Shown: positions 27,252 through 36,377, numbered from the stretch's first letter. The stretch is 64,000 nucleotides of DNA from JAYPLE01 sp047627515 (GCA_047627515.1 JBLHTU010000001.1:46604-110603), one strand, 5' to 3'. The notes: generated from the sequence alone by a model not told the origin. Made by a program: numbers and translations.

Positions 27252-27755
27252 CTACTTATTTAAAATGAAAATCATCGCAGATTTATCTGCGTCTGCTGCA
27301 GTTGGATCTTCCTGGAATCCCAACTGATCTAGCACCCTAATTGAATAAGAGTTCTGACACTTGACTGCTGCTTTTAACTTATCAAAACCCAGTATATCGA
27401 AAGACCAGCTGATTATTGCTTTTGATGCTTCTTTGGCATAGCCTTTACCATAACTATCAGGCATTAAGGCATATCCAAGCTCCATAGTATCCGACTGATT
27501 TCTCTTCACCAACCCTGCAAGTCCAATGGCGCAACCCGATTTCTTCTCAGTGATTACTAACATACCAAAACCATCCCCCTTATAATGTGCTATGATATTT
27601 ACCTTGACATAGCGCTCAGCATCAACCAATGTCTTCACAAAACGATTTCCTATATATTGTAACCAATCAGCTGTATTGAGTATAGCCAAGAAAAAGGCGG
27701 CATCATTCACTTTTGCTGCGCGAAATTGTAGTCTAGGTGTCTCAAGTTCTATCAT
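27252..27755 (-). CDS. GNAT family N-acetyltransferase (RimJ/RimL-like)
   Basis: 167 aa. ETPRLQFRAAKVNDAAFFLA opens the fold as in RimJ-like proteins, with ELGYALMPDSYGKGYAKEAS as the acetyl-CoA loop and the C-terminal NSYSIRVLDQLGFQED. The substrate (protein N-terminus or small amine) is unknown. Its first 4 nt overlap the stop of the next GNAT gene (27752), so the two are translationally coupled. Confidence 0.85.
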   Translation of the reverse strand: MIELETPRLQFRAAKVNDAAFFLAILNTADWLQYIGNRFVKTLVDAERYVKVNIIAHYKGDGFGMLVITEKKSGCAIGLAGLVKRNQSDTMELGYALMPDSYGKGYAKEASKAIISWSFDILGFDKLKAAVKCQNSYSIRVLDQLGFQEDPTAADADKSAMIFILNK

Positions 27756-28195
27756 TTATTAGTAGACCAGAAATAGTGATGAAATGATTCCTCTTTGATC
27801 CAACCAAGTCTTTCATACAGCTTATGAGCCCGATTATCATGAGCTGTCTCTAATGCCAACCCTTTCAAATTTTTAGTGGTAGCAAACTTCTGAGCATGGA
27901 GTAATAGCATCTCACCTACCTTCTGATTGCGTGAATGAGGGTCAACATACAAATCATTCAAAATGTAAAAAGACTGTAGTGAAACGCTTGAAAACGTTGG
28001 GTAAAGCTGTGTAAATCCAACCGCACGCATACCGTCTATAGCTATGATAATGACGGAGTCTATGCGTTCCAATCTAGCGGTCAAAAATGTCTGCACCGCA
28101 GTTATGTCACTCGATTGATCGTAAAACTGACGATAGCCATCAAAAAGTGGAACTAATAAATCAAGGTCTGAAGGGTCGGCGAAACGAGTAATCAT
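27752..28195 (-). CDS. GNAT family N-acetyltransferase
   Basis: 147 aa. FADPSDLDLLVPLFDGYRQF and the acetyl-CoA loop YVDPHSRNQKVGEMLLLHA, then ALETAHDNRAHKLYERLGW, are typical of GNATs. It is the upstream member of a GNAT pair joined by a 4-nt overlap. The substrate is unknown. Confidence 0.85.
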   Translation of the reverse strand: MITRFADPSDLDLLVPLFDGYRQFYDQSSDITAVQTFLTARLERIDSVIIIAIDGMRAVGFTQLYPTFSSVSLQSFYILNDLYVDPHSRNQKVGEMLLLHAQKFATTKNLKGLALETAHDNRAHKLYERLGWIKEESFHHYFWSTNK

Positions 28196-28219
28196 CTAGC
28201 CAAGGTAATAGAAAATTGA

Positions 28220-29515
28220 TCAGTTGATTTCGATCTGGTACTGTAGCACCCACATACCTTTATGATCAGTCACCACAAGTCCGAGATCACCCTCCTCTTC
28301 ATAAATAGGTCGCTGCTGATAATTAAGGGATAGCTTGTTACTATGGCCATCAAAGTAACCATTGATGCCGAAATCAAAGGTATTCATCTGTTGTGCCAAA
28401 GCATCAAAACTTGAAGATTGCCAAGCTACATTGGGTTGGATACCTATGGAGCGGTCTCTGAAAGACAATTTTGTTTGCCACAAGTATCCTAGTTGCATAA
28501 AAAGCGTTTGCCCTGTACCCATCATCGGAAAATCATTTCCTGATCCGTTAAAAGTACTTCCAGTCGCAGTATAGTCGTTCGCTCCTAAGTTCCTAATATA
28601 CTCTGGCCCAAAGTAAGTTTTAAAAAATCCCAAGTATGCAGTAATTGATTGAGCATTTTTCCGCTTGCGTGGTGCATCGTAAAAAAACTCAGCCGCCCAG
28701 TTTTTAAAATCATAATACTGGGTTTCACTATTCACCAGACTTGATGTCATCTTTGGTTGGAACAAGAAACCAGAGCCAAAATTTAATATTTTTTTAGCAC
28801 CAAGGTATGTCCCTGCCCCACCACTGTATGCTGTTTTATTACTCTCATTATCAAAAAACTCATATTTCACATAAGCAGAAGTGCTTAGTCGTTCCTGATT
28901 CAATGCATAATCTACAACTCCATCTCGAGCCTCGACTCCATAATCTGCAGGCTGCTTCAATGCAACCACATAATCAAACTTACCTATCTGACCTTTGGTC
29001 CAGATACCCAATGATCGACCCAAATTATCATTTTTCCCTACCGTCAACATCGCAAAAAGAGGAGCATCTAATGACATCATCGTTCGACTACTTCTAACAT
29101 TCCAACGAGAAAGCCCTGTCCAGCCTGTTTCTCCAATACCCACCGCACACTGTTCAGAAAAGCTATATTCCACATTGAAGTCAAGCACCTTAAATTCTAT
29201 AGATTTTTCACTTCGAGCATTGATATTATTGTCTCCGAATAGTGCATAAACCATCAAATTAGGTGTTACCTGCGCTAAGAATCCCATCCTAATACGCCTA
29301 ATTGAAATATCAAATGCTTCATCCACAAATTCATTATTGATAGTTGTTCTAGGATTCATTTGAATGTATCGCGTCCAAAATTGGCCTCTGATACTTGCTT
29401 GAATATACGTCTGCCCAGATTCATCGAAAGAATGCCGCAGCACTTGACTGTGTACTTGAGAAAAAAAGAAGAGCTGGAAAAAAAGAAGCGTATAAAGACA
29501 GATATAACGTAACAT
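28220..29515 (-). CDS. outer-membrane porin (OprO/OprP-like beta-barrel)
   Basis: 431 aa. A signal peptide with hydrophobic core (about residues 5-22) precedes a beta-barrel. TYIQASIRGQFWTRYIQMNP and IRRIRMGFLAQVTPNLMVYA are strand pairs typical of the phosphate-selective porin-like group in Bacteroidota, and the chain ends in a barrel strand (GMWVLQYQIEIN). Substrate preference cannot be read. It stands alone, upstream of the GNAT pair. Confidence 0.65.
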   Translation of the reverse strand: MLRYICLYTLLFFQLFFFSQVHSQVLRHSFDESGQTYIQASIRGQFWTRYIQMNPRTTINNEFVDEAFDISIRRIRMGFLAQVTPNLMVYALFGDNNINARSEKSIEFKVLDFNVEYSFSEQCAVGIGETGWTGLSRWNVRSSRTMMSLDAPLFAMLTVGKNDNLGRSLGIWTKGQIGKFDYVVALKQPADYGVEARDGVVDYALNQERLSTSAYVKYEFFDNESNKTAYSGGAGTYLGAKKILNFGSGFLFQPKMTSSLVNSETQYYDFKNWAAEFFYDAPRKRKNAQSITAYLGFFKTYFGPEYIRNLGANDYTATGSTFNGSGNDFPMMGTGQTLFMQLGYLWQTKLSFRDRSIGIQPNVAWQSSSFDALAQQMNTFDFGINGYFDGHSNKLSLNYQQRPIYEEEGDLGLVVTDHKGMWVLQYQIEIN

Positions 29516-29735
29516 TGGACCACCTTTTCGATGTATTTGAATGCAAAGAACATCCTTTTACAACTTGATCTACCTACGGTGTTAGGTGATAATAATCAGC
29601 TCAGGAACCGAGTTAAGACAGGTTTTTCAATAATTTCAAAATAATGCGGATATTTTGAATCTCCGACTAGTAACCACAGATTTAGCAGGCGCTAATTGTG
29701 ATAGATGCAAATTAAAAGAAGAACGGAAAACCTTA

Positions 29736-30101
29736 TCAGGGCTTCAATGTGGTGAAATGGAAAGTCGTTACTGTTTTACCCCCTTTTGAATCTTTGGCGA
29801 AGACCCTACCCCAATAAAGTGTTTCTTGCTCTAAGCCTGAAATGGTCACGGAAGTTGGTAGGTCTGAATTATACTTATTCGAGTATCCAAGGTAGACAGA
29901 GTAGGAAATGATATCACCCTCAGGATCTTCCGAGTTTTCCCAATTAATAGTGACATCTGTTACTCCTACATCTTCTATAATTACCCCAAACCTTGAAGGT
30001 TGACCATTTTCATCGGGAAGAATAATCGGCTCAGGCCCACATCCAATGATGGTGATAATCACTAGGAAACCTATAGCCTGATATACAATTGCTCTACTCA
30101 T
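29736..30101 (-). CDS. fibronectin type III domain lipoprotein
   Basis: 121 aa. The lipobox VIITIIGCGPE puts the lipidated Cys near residue 21. One Fn3 domain follows (VTDVTINWENSEDPEGDIIS, SVTISGLEQETLYWGRV). Surface lipoproteins of this form are common but their role is unknown. It has no obvious partner. Confidence 0.75.
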   Translation of the reverse strand: MSRAIVYQAIGFLVIITIIGCGPEPIILPDENGQPSRFGVIIEDVGVTDVTINWENSEDPEGDIISYSVYLGYSNKYNSDLPTSVTISGLEQETLYWGRVFAKDSKGGKTVTTFHFTTLKP

Positions 30102-30243
30102 CTTGTGAGATTAAAGAATCAACATACAAAATTAGGAGCAAAAAAGAGCAAACCCTTCCCTAATTGAATGCCCAAATGTCATAGCGAAGTCATATTTTCA
30201 ATACATGTGACTTCAAAAAGATCCATCTGAATAAACGCTCTTT

Positions 30244-30684
30244 TTATACCTTATTCAATGATACAGCATTCATACAGTAACGTAATCCACTGGGTTCCGG
30301 TCCATCCGGGAAAACATGTCCAAGATGCGCATCGCATGAATTACACAGCGTTTCTACACGGGTCATTCCCCATGAATTATCCGCTATATACAAGATGGCA
30401 TTTTCTTTCACGGGTTGAGTAAATGAAGGCCAACCAGTTCCGCTTTCGAATTTTTCTTCTCCATCAAATAGTAGTGTACCACAACAAGCGCAGGCATAGC
30501 TACCAGATTCAAATTTGGAACACATCTCAGAGCTAAAAGCACCTTCTGTTCCATGTTGTCTTGTTACGTGGAATGCTTCCTCTGTAAGAATTTTCTTCCA
30601 CTCGGCCTCTGTCTTTTCTATTCTTTGATCTGGGGAAGGATTACCGTTTGAGGTAAAACTCATAATATCATTCCATTTGAGCAT
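30244..30684 (-). CDS. msrB: peptide-methionine (R)-S-oxide reductase
   Basis: 146 aa. Zinc-binding pairs are C65/C68 (ACACCG) and C114/C117 (CNSCDAH); the catalytic Cys137 lies in RYCMNA. GTGWPSFTQP and HLGHVFPDGP are diagnostic. It repairs methionine-R-sulfoxide in proteins. There is no signal peptide, so it is cytoplasmic. An ATG at codon 8 is an alternative start. DoxX lies 46 nt upstream on the same strand. Confidence 0.95.
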   Translation of the reverse strand: MLKWNDIMSFTSNGNPSPDQRIEKTEAEWKKILTEEAFHVTRQHGTEGAFSSEMCSKFESGSYACACCGTLLFDGEEKFESGTGWPSFTQPVKENAILYIADNSWGMTRVETLCNSCDAHLGHVFPDGPEPSGLRYCMNAVSLNKV

Positions 30685-30729
30685 AGAGTCTCTTTTTTTA
30701 AAGTGTAACCAGACTACAGCAGTCTAAGT

Positions 30730-31110
30730 TCAGAAAAAACGCTTGATGACAGGGATCTGCTTCCTGTACACCCAAGCCAGGTATAGGCTGCTCAAGAAAC
30801 AAAAAATAGCCATATAAAACAGTGTGCCTCCATCTCCTTGCACTTCGATCCCTAGCTTAGTCAAGTGCATAAAAACAGCCCCAGACATTACGGCAAGTAC
30901 CAAAAGTGCTCCTAAGCCAATCGTGGTGGGCAAAAGAAGCAACACAGAGGCCACTAGCTCAACAATACCCGAACCAATCCGTCCCCATGGCTCCATTCCC
31001 AAAGTCTCAAATATATAGATGCTTTCTGGCTGTCCTGTGAACTTGAAATAGAGTGTCTGTAGTAATATGACAGATACAGCTATTCTGAGTAATAGATTAA
31101 ATATTTTCAT
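30730..31110 (-). CDS. DoxX family membrane protein
   Basis: 126 aa with four transmembrane helices (about residues 5-25, 45-63, 67-86, 98-116). LYFKFTGQPESIYIFETLGMEPWGRIGSGIVEL fits the DoxX/MauE-type fold. Members are linked to thiol redox or to respiration, but the activity is unknown for most. It lies between msrB and the nitrilase operon on the same strand. Confidence 0.8.
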   Translation of the reverse strand: MKIFNLLLRIAVSVILLQTLYFKFTGQPESIYIFETLGMEPWGRIGSGIVELVASVLLLLPTTIGLGALLVLAVMSGAVFMHLTKLGIEVQGDGGTLFYMAIFCFLSSLYLAWVYRKQIPVIKRFF

Positions 31111-31235
31111 AGATTAGTGTTTGAGCGGTAGATTATAATGGTATAAATCTAATCAAAGTTTTCTTCGATAGACTAAACGTTCTTATCCACTAAATACAAC
31201 CATTCAACAAGTAGTCTAGGGCTAATAAATCCAAA

Positions 31236-32177
31236 TCAGTCTTTAACAGATAGTACAGATTGCCTCTCTCGATTGACAGTCAATTGCATCACATCTGGTC
31301 GAGAATAGTGCCCGGAAGGATCAAAATTCTGTCTCTCTTGAAACACTTTATCGATGGTAATTTCAGCATAAAAAATACCCTCAACATCGACTACCGGTTC
31401 CAGTACCCAGTTACCATCTGGTCCAGCGATACATGATCCCCCATTTGCCATCTTATCTGGTAATTGCGATCGGAGAAAATCACCATGAAGTACAGATGCA
31501 TCGATATCAGAAAGTGACATCAAGCCAGATACTGAGATCGCATAAAGTCGACCTTCTCTTGCAATATGCCTTGTCAAATCAATAGTATTTCGCTCGGAGC
31601 CCGGCCAAACAGCAACATGTAAATTTTCTCCCATGCCGTATAAAGAAGCTCTAGCGAGCGGCATCCAATTTTCCCAACAGTTCAAACCACCAACTGAAAA
31701 CTCTCCTAATGAATGTACTCTCAAACCATGACCATCACCCGGAGACCATGTCAAACGCTCCTCGTAGGTCGGTTGAAGTTTGCGATGTATTGATTGAATG
31801 ACCCCTGCTGCATCTATATAGACTAGCGACGCATAGATAGAGTGCCCTCCTCTATCAGTCGCTCGTTCGATGATTCCCAAATAAACTGCGATCCCATTTT
31901 TCTTAGCAGCATTGCAGATTGTATCTAAATCACCGCGACTCACTACCACTGCCTCCTTCATATAATGGGCATGGATCTCTTTCTGCCTTTGATTCTCAAA
32001 GTTGGATCCGTCTGTCACAGACAACCAAAAAGGATAACCTGGTAGTAGCCCTTCGCCAAAGACGACCAAACCTGCCTTGTCTGCAGCAGCCTCATCTATG
32101 GCTACTTCAATCTTTTCTGTTGTCTTCTGCCTGTTTAACCAAACTGGCGAAATCTGTGCAACTGCTATTTTTAGCAT
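31236..32177 (-). CDS. carbon-nitrogen hydrolase of the nitrilase branch
   Basis: 313 aa. The catalytic triad is seen: E42 in FGEGLLPGYPFW, K133 in HRKLQPTYEER and C167 in GGLNCWENWMPLAR. GYPFW and CWENWMPL point to the true nitrilase branch (nitrile to acid and ammonia) more than amidases. It is the last gene of a minus-strand operon VOC-sulfotransferase-aminotransferase-nitrilase; gaps are 26 nt or less. The substrate may be a nitrile or amide made in the same pathway; that is inference. Confidence 0.88.
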   Translation of the reverse strand: MLKIAVAQISPVWLNRQKTTEKIEVAIDEAAADKAGLVVFGEGLLPGYPFWLSVTDGSNFENQRQKEIHAHYMKEAVVVSRGDLDTICNAAKKNGIAVYLGIIERATDRGGHSIYASLVYIDAAGVIQSIHRKLQPTYEERLTWSPGDGHGLRVHSLGEFSVGGLNCWENWMPLARASLYGMGENLHVAVWPGSERNTIDLTRHIAREGRLYAISVSGLMSLSDIDASVLHGDFLRSQLPDKMANGGSCIAGPDGNWVLEPVVDVEGIFYAEITIDKVFQERQNFDPSGHYSRPDVMQLTVNRERQSVLSVKD

Positions 32178-32203
32178 AGGCTTCTTGTATGGGTTAGCAA
32201 TAT

Positions 32204-33112
32204 TTAGTTCAGACTCAATGGTTCACATAGTAACCTGATGTTCGTGTGAAAATGATCAATGATTTTTTGTCTCACTCCTTTGTGAGCACTATCCTCGATG
32301 AGACGGCCATCCATCTCATGGATCGGTGTCAGCTCTCCCATCGTTCCACAGCAAAACACCTCATCCGCATTGTAAAACTCATTGATCGAAAGGTTTCTTT
32401 CAATGACTTCTATGCCCAGCACACGACCGTATTCAATGACCAAACCTCTCGTGATGCCATGCAGGCAAGCATCAGCATGTGGCGTGTATAGCACTCCTTT
32501 AGCTGCCATAAATAGATTGGTGTCATTCAGTTCCGACACAAACCCATGGGCATCCAACATGACAGCAGCGTCAGCACCTGCAACATTTGCTTGAACTTTT
32601 GCTAAGATATTATTAAGCAAATTGTTGTGATGGATCTTACTATCTAAGTGCTTAGGAGAATTTCGTTGTATAGAGGATGTGATCACTTTGATCCCATTCT
32701 CATTATCATATACTAACGGCTTCCACTCAGCCAATACAATTAGGCAAGCTCCATTTTGATTGAGCCTAGGATCCATCCCTGAGGTCACTTTCTCACCTCG
32801 TGTCAAAGTCAATCGAATATGGGTTTCATCTTCCATACCATTTGCATCAAGCGTCTCTCTAATTGCCTTCTTGATAAAGGCACGTGATGGTACATCTATA
32901 AACGCTAGTGCTTTGGCACTGTGTTCCATACGCTCAAGGTGAGCGTCCAAACTAAAAATACCCTCCTTGTATACTCGGATACCTTCCCATATAGCATCTC
33001 CTCCCTGGACTACACTATCAAAAACTGAGACCTTGGCTTCAGATCTTGGATACAATTGATCGCCTACCCAGACTTGAATATTACTATTTTTGGGATTAAA
33101 TGGTTGGAGCAT
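32204..33112 (-). CDS. class IV PLP aminotransferase
   Basis: 302 aa. The Schiff-base lysine is K159 in HLDSKIHHNNLLNNIL, and GFVSELNDTNLF (about residue 190) supplies the PLP-binding glutamate and asparagine. QGGDAIWEGIRVYKEG at the N-terminus is typical. Fold class IV includes branched-chain and D-amino acid transaminases; the substrate is not clear. It starts 2 nt after the sulfotransferase-like gene, so the two are likely coupled. Confidence 0.87.
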   Translation of the reverse strand: MLQPFNPKNSNIQVWVGDQLYPRSEAKVSVFDSVVQGGDAIWEGIRVYKEGIFSLDAHLERMEHSAKALAFIDVPSRAFIKKAIRETLDANGMEDETHIRLTLTRGEKVTSGMDPRLNQNGACLIVLAEWKPLVYDNENGIKVITSSIQRNSPKHLDSKIHHNNLLNNILAKVQANVAGADAAVMLDAHGFVSELNDTNLFMAAKGVLYTPHADACLHGITRGLVIEYGRVLGIEVIERNLSINEFYNADEVFCCGTMGELTPIHEMDGRLIEDSAHKGVRQKIIDHFHTNIRLLCEPLSLN

Positions 33113-33114
33113 GG

Positions 33115-33834
33115 TTAGTCGTTTATTGTAATTGCTTTTTCGTTAAGAAGATTATAGTAAGGCAGTATCTCGTCAAGCAAAGGTAGCAATCGATCCGGCA
33201 CCTTTTCAGTTGAAAGCTGACGGACGGAAAAACCTGTTGATTGATGCACACTCTTATACCAATAAGGAGCCCAAACGCCATCTTCAATAATAGGTCCTGG
33301 CTCCCAACTGAGCATATTCTTATCAAAAGGAATGTCGATTTTTTCGCAAAAACGAGTAAGCACTTTAGCTGGATTCGCTAGCACTGTATCGGAATTTAGG
33401 ACCAATGCTGGATTGTCTGGCGTATCAACTTGTTGAAAAATTTCCCAACTGGCTTTTAGACCAATCTCCTGCTCGGTTGGCTCATGTACTACCTTGGCAA
33501 AAGAGGTAATCAAACGCGCCGGGTCTCGGATCAAGAACACATTCTTCGTCTTCTGACAAAAACCTACATCTAAGTCTTCTAGATGTTTTGACATGTTTTT
33601 GATAAAATAATGTTCCTTGCTAAGTGACATGAAGATCACATCTGAGATGACCTTCTGTGCATCAATAGACTGTGATTTTAGAATTTCTTCTCTACCTGGA
33701 TGGTCAAACCCTGTGCGATCAAGATAATAGGCATACAAAGGCTCATCCACTACTTCGGTATCTTTCCTTTGCGCAAAAGAATACATCAATGCGGTAGAAA
33801 TGTTTCTAGGCCCGGATATCAGTTGAATTCTCAT
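33115..33834 (-). CDS. sulfotransferase-like P-loop protein
   Basis: 239 aa from the ATG at 33834; a longer ORF reaches upstream to 34002 but overlaps the VOC gene and its extra part is not like the family. The P-loop-like SGPRNISTALMYSFAQR (residues 8-24) and NVFLIRDPARLITSF fit the PAPS-binding sulfotransferase fold. No membrane helix is seen. Known relatives sit beside or are fused to class IV aminotransferases, as here (2-nt gap). Confidence 0.75.
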   Translation of the reverse strand: MRIQLISGPRNISTALMYSFAQRKDTEVVDEPLYAYYLDRTGFDHPGREEILKSQSIDAQKVISDVIFMSLSKEHYFIKNMSKHLEDLDVGFCQKTKNVFLIRDPARLITSFAKVVHEPTEQEIGLKASWEIFQQVDTPDNPALVLNSDTVLANPAKVLTRFCEKIDIPFDKNMLSWEPGPIIEDGVWAPYWYKSVHQSTGFSVRQLSTEKVPDRLLPLLDEILPYYNLLNEKAITIND

Positions 33835-33838
33835 CTGT

Positions 33839-34237
33839 TCAACTAACTTTTGATGGATAGTCCTGATGGACAAGGCGTTTTGAAATCCACCAAAAATTAC
33901 CGCTTGGATCCTGAATCCCGCTTTGCCGATCTCCATAATCCATATCATCTGGCGGAAATACCTCGACACCTCCGGCATCCAATGCACGGCGATGTGACAC
34001 ATCTACATCCTCTACATACAGATAAACACCCGCAGCTTTGGTCTCAAATCCGCTGGAAGATTGCGCTAACATCACGGAAGCATCATCAAATAGGAGTATT
34101 ACATTTTTAATGATATGCTGATCAGAAGTTCTTGACATTTCCTTGGCACCGAATGCTTCTTGCAAAAAGAGAATCATATGTGCAGGATCCGCAACAAAGA
34201 AATACGGATTGACTGAATGGAGCCCCTTTGGAATCAT
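33839..34237 (-). CDS. VOC (glyoxalase/bleomycin-resistance fold) protein
   Basis: 132 aa. VNPYFFVADPAHMILFLQEA starts the paired beta-alpha-beta units, and GVYLYVEDVDVSHRRALDAG and GIQDPSGNFWWI follow; the end matches PhnB-like VOC proteins. Members bind metal and act as lyases, isomerases or dioxygenases, or sequester ligands. It is the first gene of the operon with sulfotransferase, aminotransferase and nitrilase; the stop is 4 nt before the next start. Confidence 0.85.
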   Translation of the reverse strand: MIPKGLHSVNPYFFVADPAHMILFLQEAFGAKEMSRTSDQHIIKNVILLFDDASVMLAQSSSGFETKAAGVYLYVEDVDVSHRRALDAGGVEVFPPDDMDYGDRQSGIQDPSGNFWWISKRLVHQDYPSKVS

Positions 34238-34377
34238 GTCGTGGTCATAAATTGTAGTTGATATGAGGCTAAGGCTCTTGATAACCCTACACCTATTCGA
34301 CCAACTTATGAAAAATAATCAAATAGAGTAGAGAGATCAGTCAAAAATATTCATTCTTTCACCTTGTCGCTAAACAA

Positions 34378-34401
34378 AAAAAGACCCTAAGCGGGGCCTT
34401 C
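34378..34401 (-). terminator. terminator after the decayed T9SS gene
   Basis: The minus-strand stem AAGGCCC / GGGTCTT (one G-U pair) has a 6-nt loop and a following T-run. It lies about 30 nt past the remnant stop. Confidence 0.6.
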
Positions 34402-34428
34402 TTTCGGTTGTTTCAGAAGAAAAATCAC

Positions 34429-35298
34429 TTATTGTTTGATGAATTTTTTCATAAACTCGTTGCCGTCCAACGTCACTTTCAAGAAGTAAAGGCCCGGCGG
34501 AAGTTTGGATACATCCTGAATTTGCTGCAACTCTCCAGAGGACATAGCTCGACCATCTATAGCGACGATCGAATTGGTTGCGTCGGAATGAAAATCACTT
34601 TCCTGAATCTGATCGCCAGCGGGGTTTGGATAAAACTCGAATCGAGCGTCAGAGAGACTTAGCACTTCTTCAGGATCATCAGAAGGATCATTGAAAATGC
34701 TGATTGTAAAGTTCTCCGTGAAGGTCATTCCACCCAAATCAATAGCAGCCACAACCACAGCAAAAGAAATCGACATCTCAATATCAAACGTTTTGCAGTC
34801 AATACTTTAGCTCCCACAGTTGAGACATCCTCAGGGGCATCTATCGAGGGCTGGAGCGTTTCATGAGCACCCTCGTCATTCCCCATCAAGATGACAACTT
34901 TTGTTCCCACGTCCAGATTTTCTGAAATAGACTGATTGGAAATGGATACCGAAGAGGGAGCCTCATTGATATAGCTAATCGGCATTTTGGCGACAAACTC
35001 TATTCCAAGCGCAATGGTCGCGCTACACAAAAAATATATTTACCAGGTAGATCTGGTACTTACAATGTAACGTCAAGCGCTGCCATGGATTTCTCAGAAT
35101 AGACCTCAGAGATTGTAAAAAATCTACCTCTCCAGTTCTGTCCTGATCTTTATTAAACTCGTATTTAGTAGAAGAGCAAAAAGTGTAGCCATCATTCCAG
35201 TTATCGCAATCAGAAATGTTCATTGCGACTATGCTATCTGTCAATGAAACACCATTTGATGTGAATAGCAGGTTTAATCCTGTCGATTTTAAAGGTTA
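34429..35298 (-). pseudogene. decayed T9SS-secreted protein gene with cadherin-like repeat
   Basis: Three sense fragments in different minus-strand frames form one coding trace. Fragment 1 (to about 35086) reads CDNWNDGYTFCSSTKYEFNK; fragment 2 (35030-34790) carries a cadherin-like unit NEAPSSVSISNQSISENLDV; fragment 3 (34808-34429) continues DLGGMTFTENFTISI and ends in a T9SS type A sorting domain (FEFYPNP, LPPGLYFLKVTLDGNEF). At least one frameshift (near 34790) and several in-frame stops prevent an intact protein. It would have been exported and anchored through type IX secretion. Confidence 0.75.
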
Positions 35299-35475
35299 TT
35301 TAGTTGAGTTGTCATCTTTATATTACTAAATCGACTACTTCCAACTTAGAGCAATGCAAGTATTCTTTGTGGACAGCATTTCTGCTTGATAAATGACAAA
35401 TACACCCCCATATTTCCTTTCAGGAAACCGCAAACAGTGATGATGTACTTGCTAAATAAAAAGTGATAAAAGCCC

Positions 35476-35631
35476 TTATTTAGTAGCCTGGCTCATCCGA
35501 AACCGAGCCCACCTTCGAAATAGCTGGACCTCTTCCGGAGACATCCAACGATGCATTTTTCTGTATTCTTTTAAGAACAGTCTTCGGTCAAAACTGACTT
35601 TCTCAAGGACTATCTTACTGTAAGACAACAT
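35476..35631 (-). CDS. small conserved-looking basic protein (51 aa)
   Basis: 51 aa, starting MLSYSKIVLEKVSFDRRLF, with KEYRKMHRWMSPEEVQLFRR in the middle. The start ATG is at 35629-35631 and the stop TAA at 35476-35478. The pattern (helical, basic, WMSPEE then RRW) resembles a short family of Bacteroidota proteins seen as YSKIVLEKVSFD-type hypotheticals, recalled from memory, not searched. It is monocistronic and ends shortly before the gene at 35712 is terminated. Confidence 0.6.
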   Translation of the reverse strand: MLSYSKIVLEKVSFDRRLFLKEYRKMHRWMSPEEVQLFRRWARFRMSQATK

Positions 35632-35663
35632 GGTCATAAGCTATAGAGGTTTATTGATCTAGG

Positions 35664-35694
35664 AAAAAACCCGGCGCGCATGAGCGCAACCGGG
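35664..35694 (-). terminator. terminator after the 35712 gene
   Basis: The stem CCCGG-GCGC / GCGC-CCGGG ends in a T-run on the minus strand, just past the stop of the gene at 35712. It would also separate that gene from the 51-aa gene. Confidence 0.7.
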
Positions 35695-35711
35695 CCGCCA
35701 CATAAAAAACT

Positions 35712-35996
35712 TTAAACGATCACTTCGTGAATGGCTCTGATGGGAATTAGAATCCCATTTTTCAGCACAACATTCTTCTCAGTTACAGCCCAAATGGTCG
35801 TTTCCGTTTCCATCATATCACCTTCTTCGGTCTCAAACCGTATTTGAATGGCTTGCTTATATAAATTTCCTAAGGTCATCCCTCTATTCAATTCTCTCCA
35901 CCGATGTGTGATTTCATCATGGGTGTTGAGCACTTCTGTCTTTATGAAAGAAATCAGCTCAATCTGATACTTGTCTATTTTTGTAATAATTCGCAT
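35712..35996 (-). CDS. hypothetical protein
   Basis: 94 aa, soluble, no signal peptide. The N-terminal MRIITKIDKYQIELISFIKT and the strand-rich TTIWAVTEKNVVLKNGILIP region are the only landmarks. No family is recognised. It ends in a G+C-rich terminator and is upstream of the 51-aa gene on the same strand. Confidence 0.55.
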   Translation of the reverse strand: MRIITKIDKYQIELISFIKTEVLNTHDEITHRWRELNRGMTLGNLYKQAIQIRFETEEGDMMETETTIWAVTEKNVVLKNGILIPIRAIHEVIV

Positions 35997-36068
35997 TTCA
36001 TATGTATGATTATGAGTGAATAATGAATTTCAAAAGGGCAAACGCCTTCTGAGCAAGCATCAATTCAT

Positions 36069-36377
36069 TCAATCATAGTAGGTCAGCGCACAGTATTTTA
36101 GAAATAGTTTATCAAAAGACCTGATCAATCCAAGGCTTATAGAACCATGCGATTCTCTAGCGACGAACTTAACAAATCTTTCAACCTTTGGAGGGGTACC
36201 TAGTACTTTGATCTGATGAGATTTTCCAACGAGAGCTTGCTCTTCTTTTGCGACTTCTTGCTCATTGATATTTTCCGAAGCCGCTGCAGGGCTAAACCCA
36301 ATTAGTATCGCTATCAAAAATGAAAGCATCATTATTGACCTTGTTTTGACTAACGATATGGGTACAAATCTCTTCAC
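36069..36377 (-). CDS. small secreted hypothetical protein
   Basis: 102 aa. A hydrophobic stretch MMLSFLIAILIGFSPAAASE is a signal peptide. ATGs at codons 16 and 17 (36332) would make shorter forms with a cleaner signal. The mature part, about 70 residues, is mixed charge with no motif I recognise. Confidence 0.5.
   Translation of the reverse strand: MKRFVPISLVKTRSIMMLSFLIAILIGFSPAAASENINEQEVAKEEQALVGKSHQIKVLGTPPKVERFVKFVARESHGSISLGLIRSFDKLFLKYCALTYYD

Noticed and set aside
33835..34002. N-terminal extension of the sulfotransferase-like protein
   Set aside because: The extension overlaps the VOC gene and lacks the family pattern; the ATG at 33834 begins directly at the P-loop segment.
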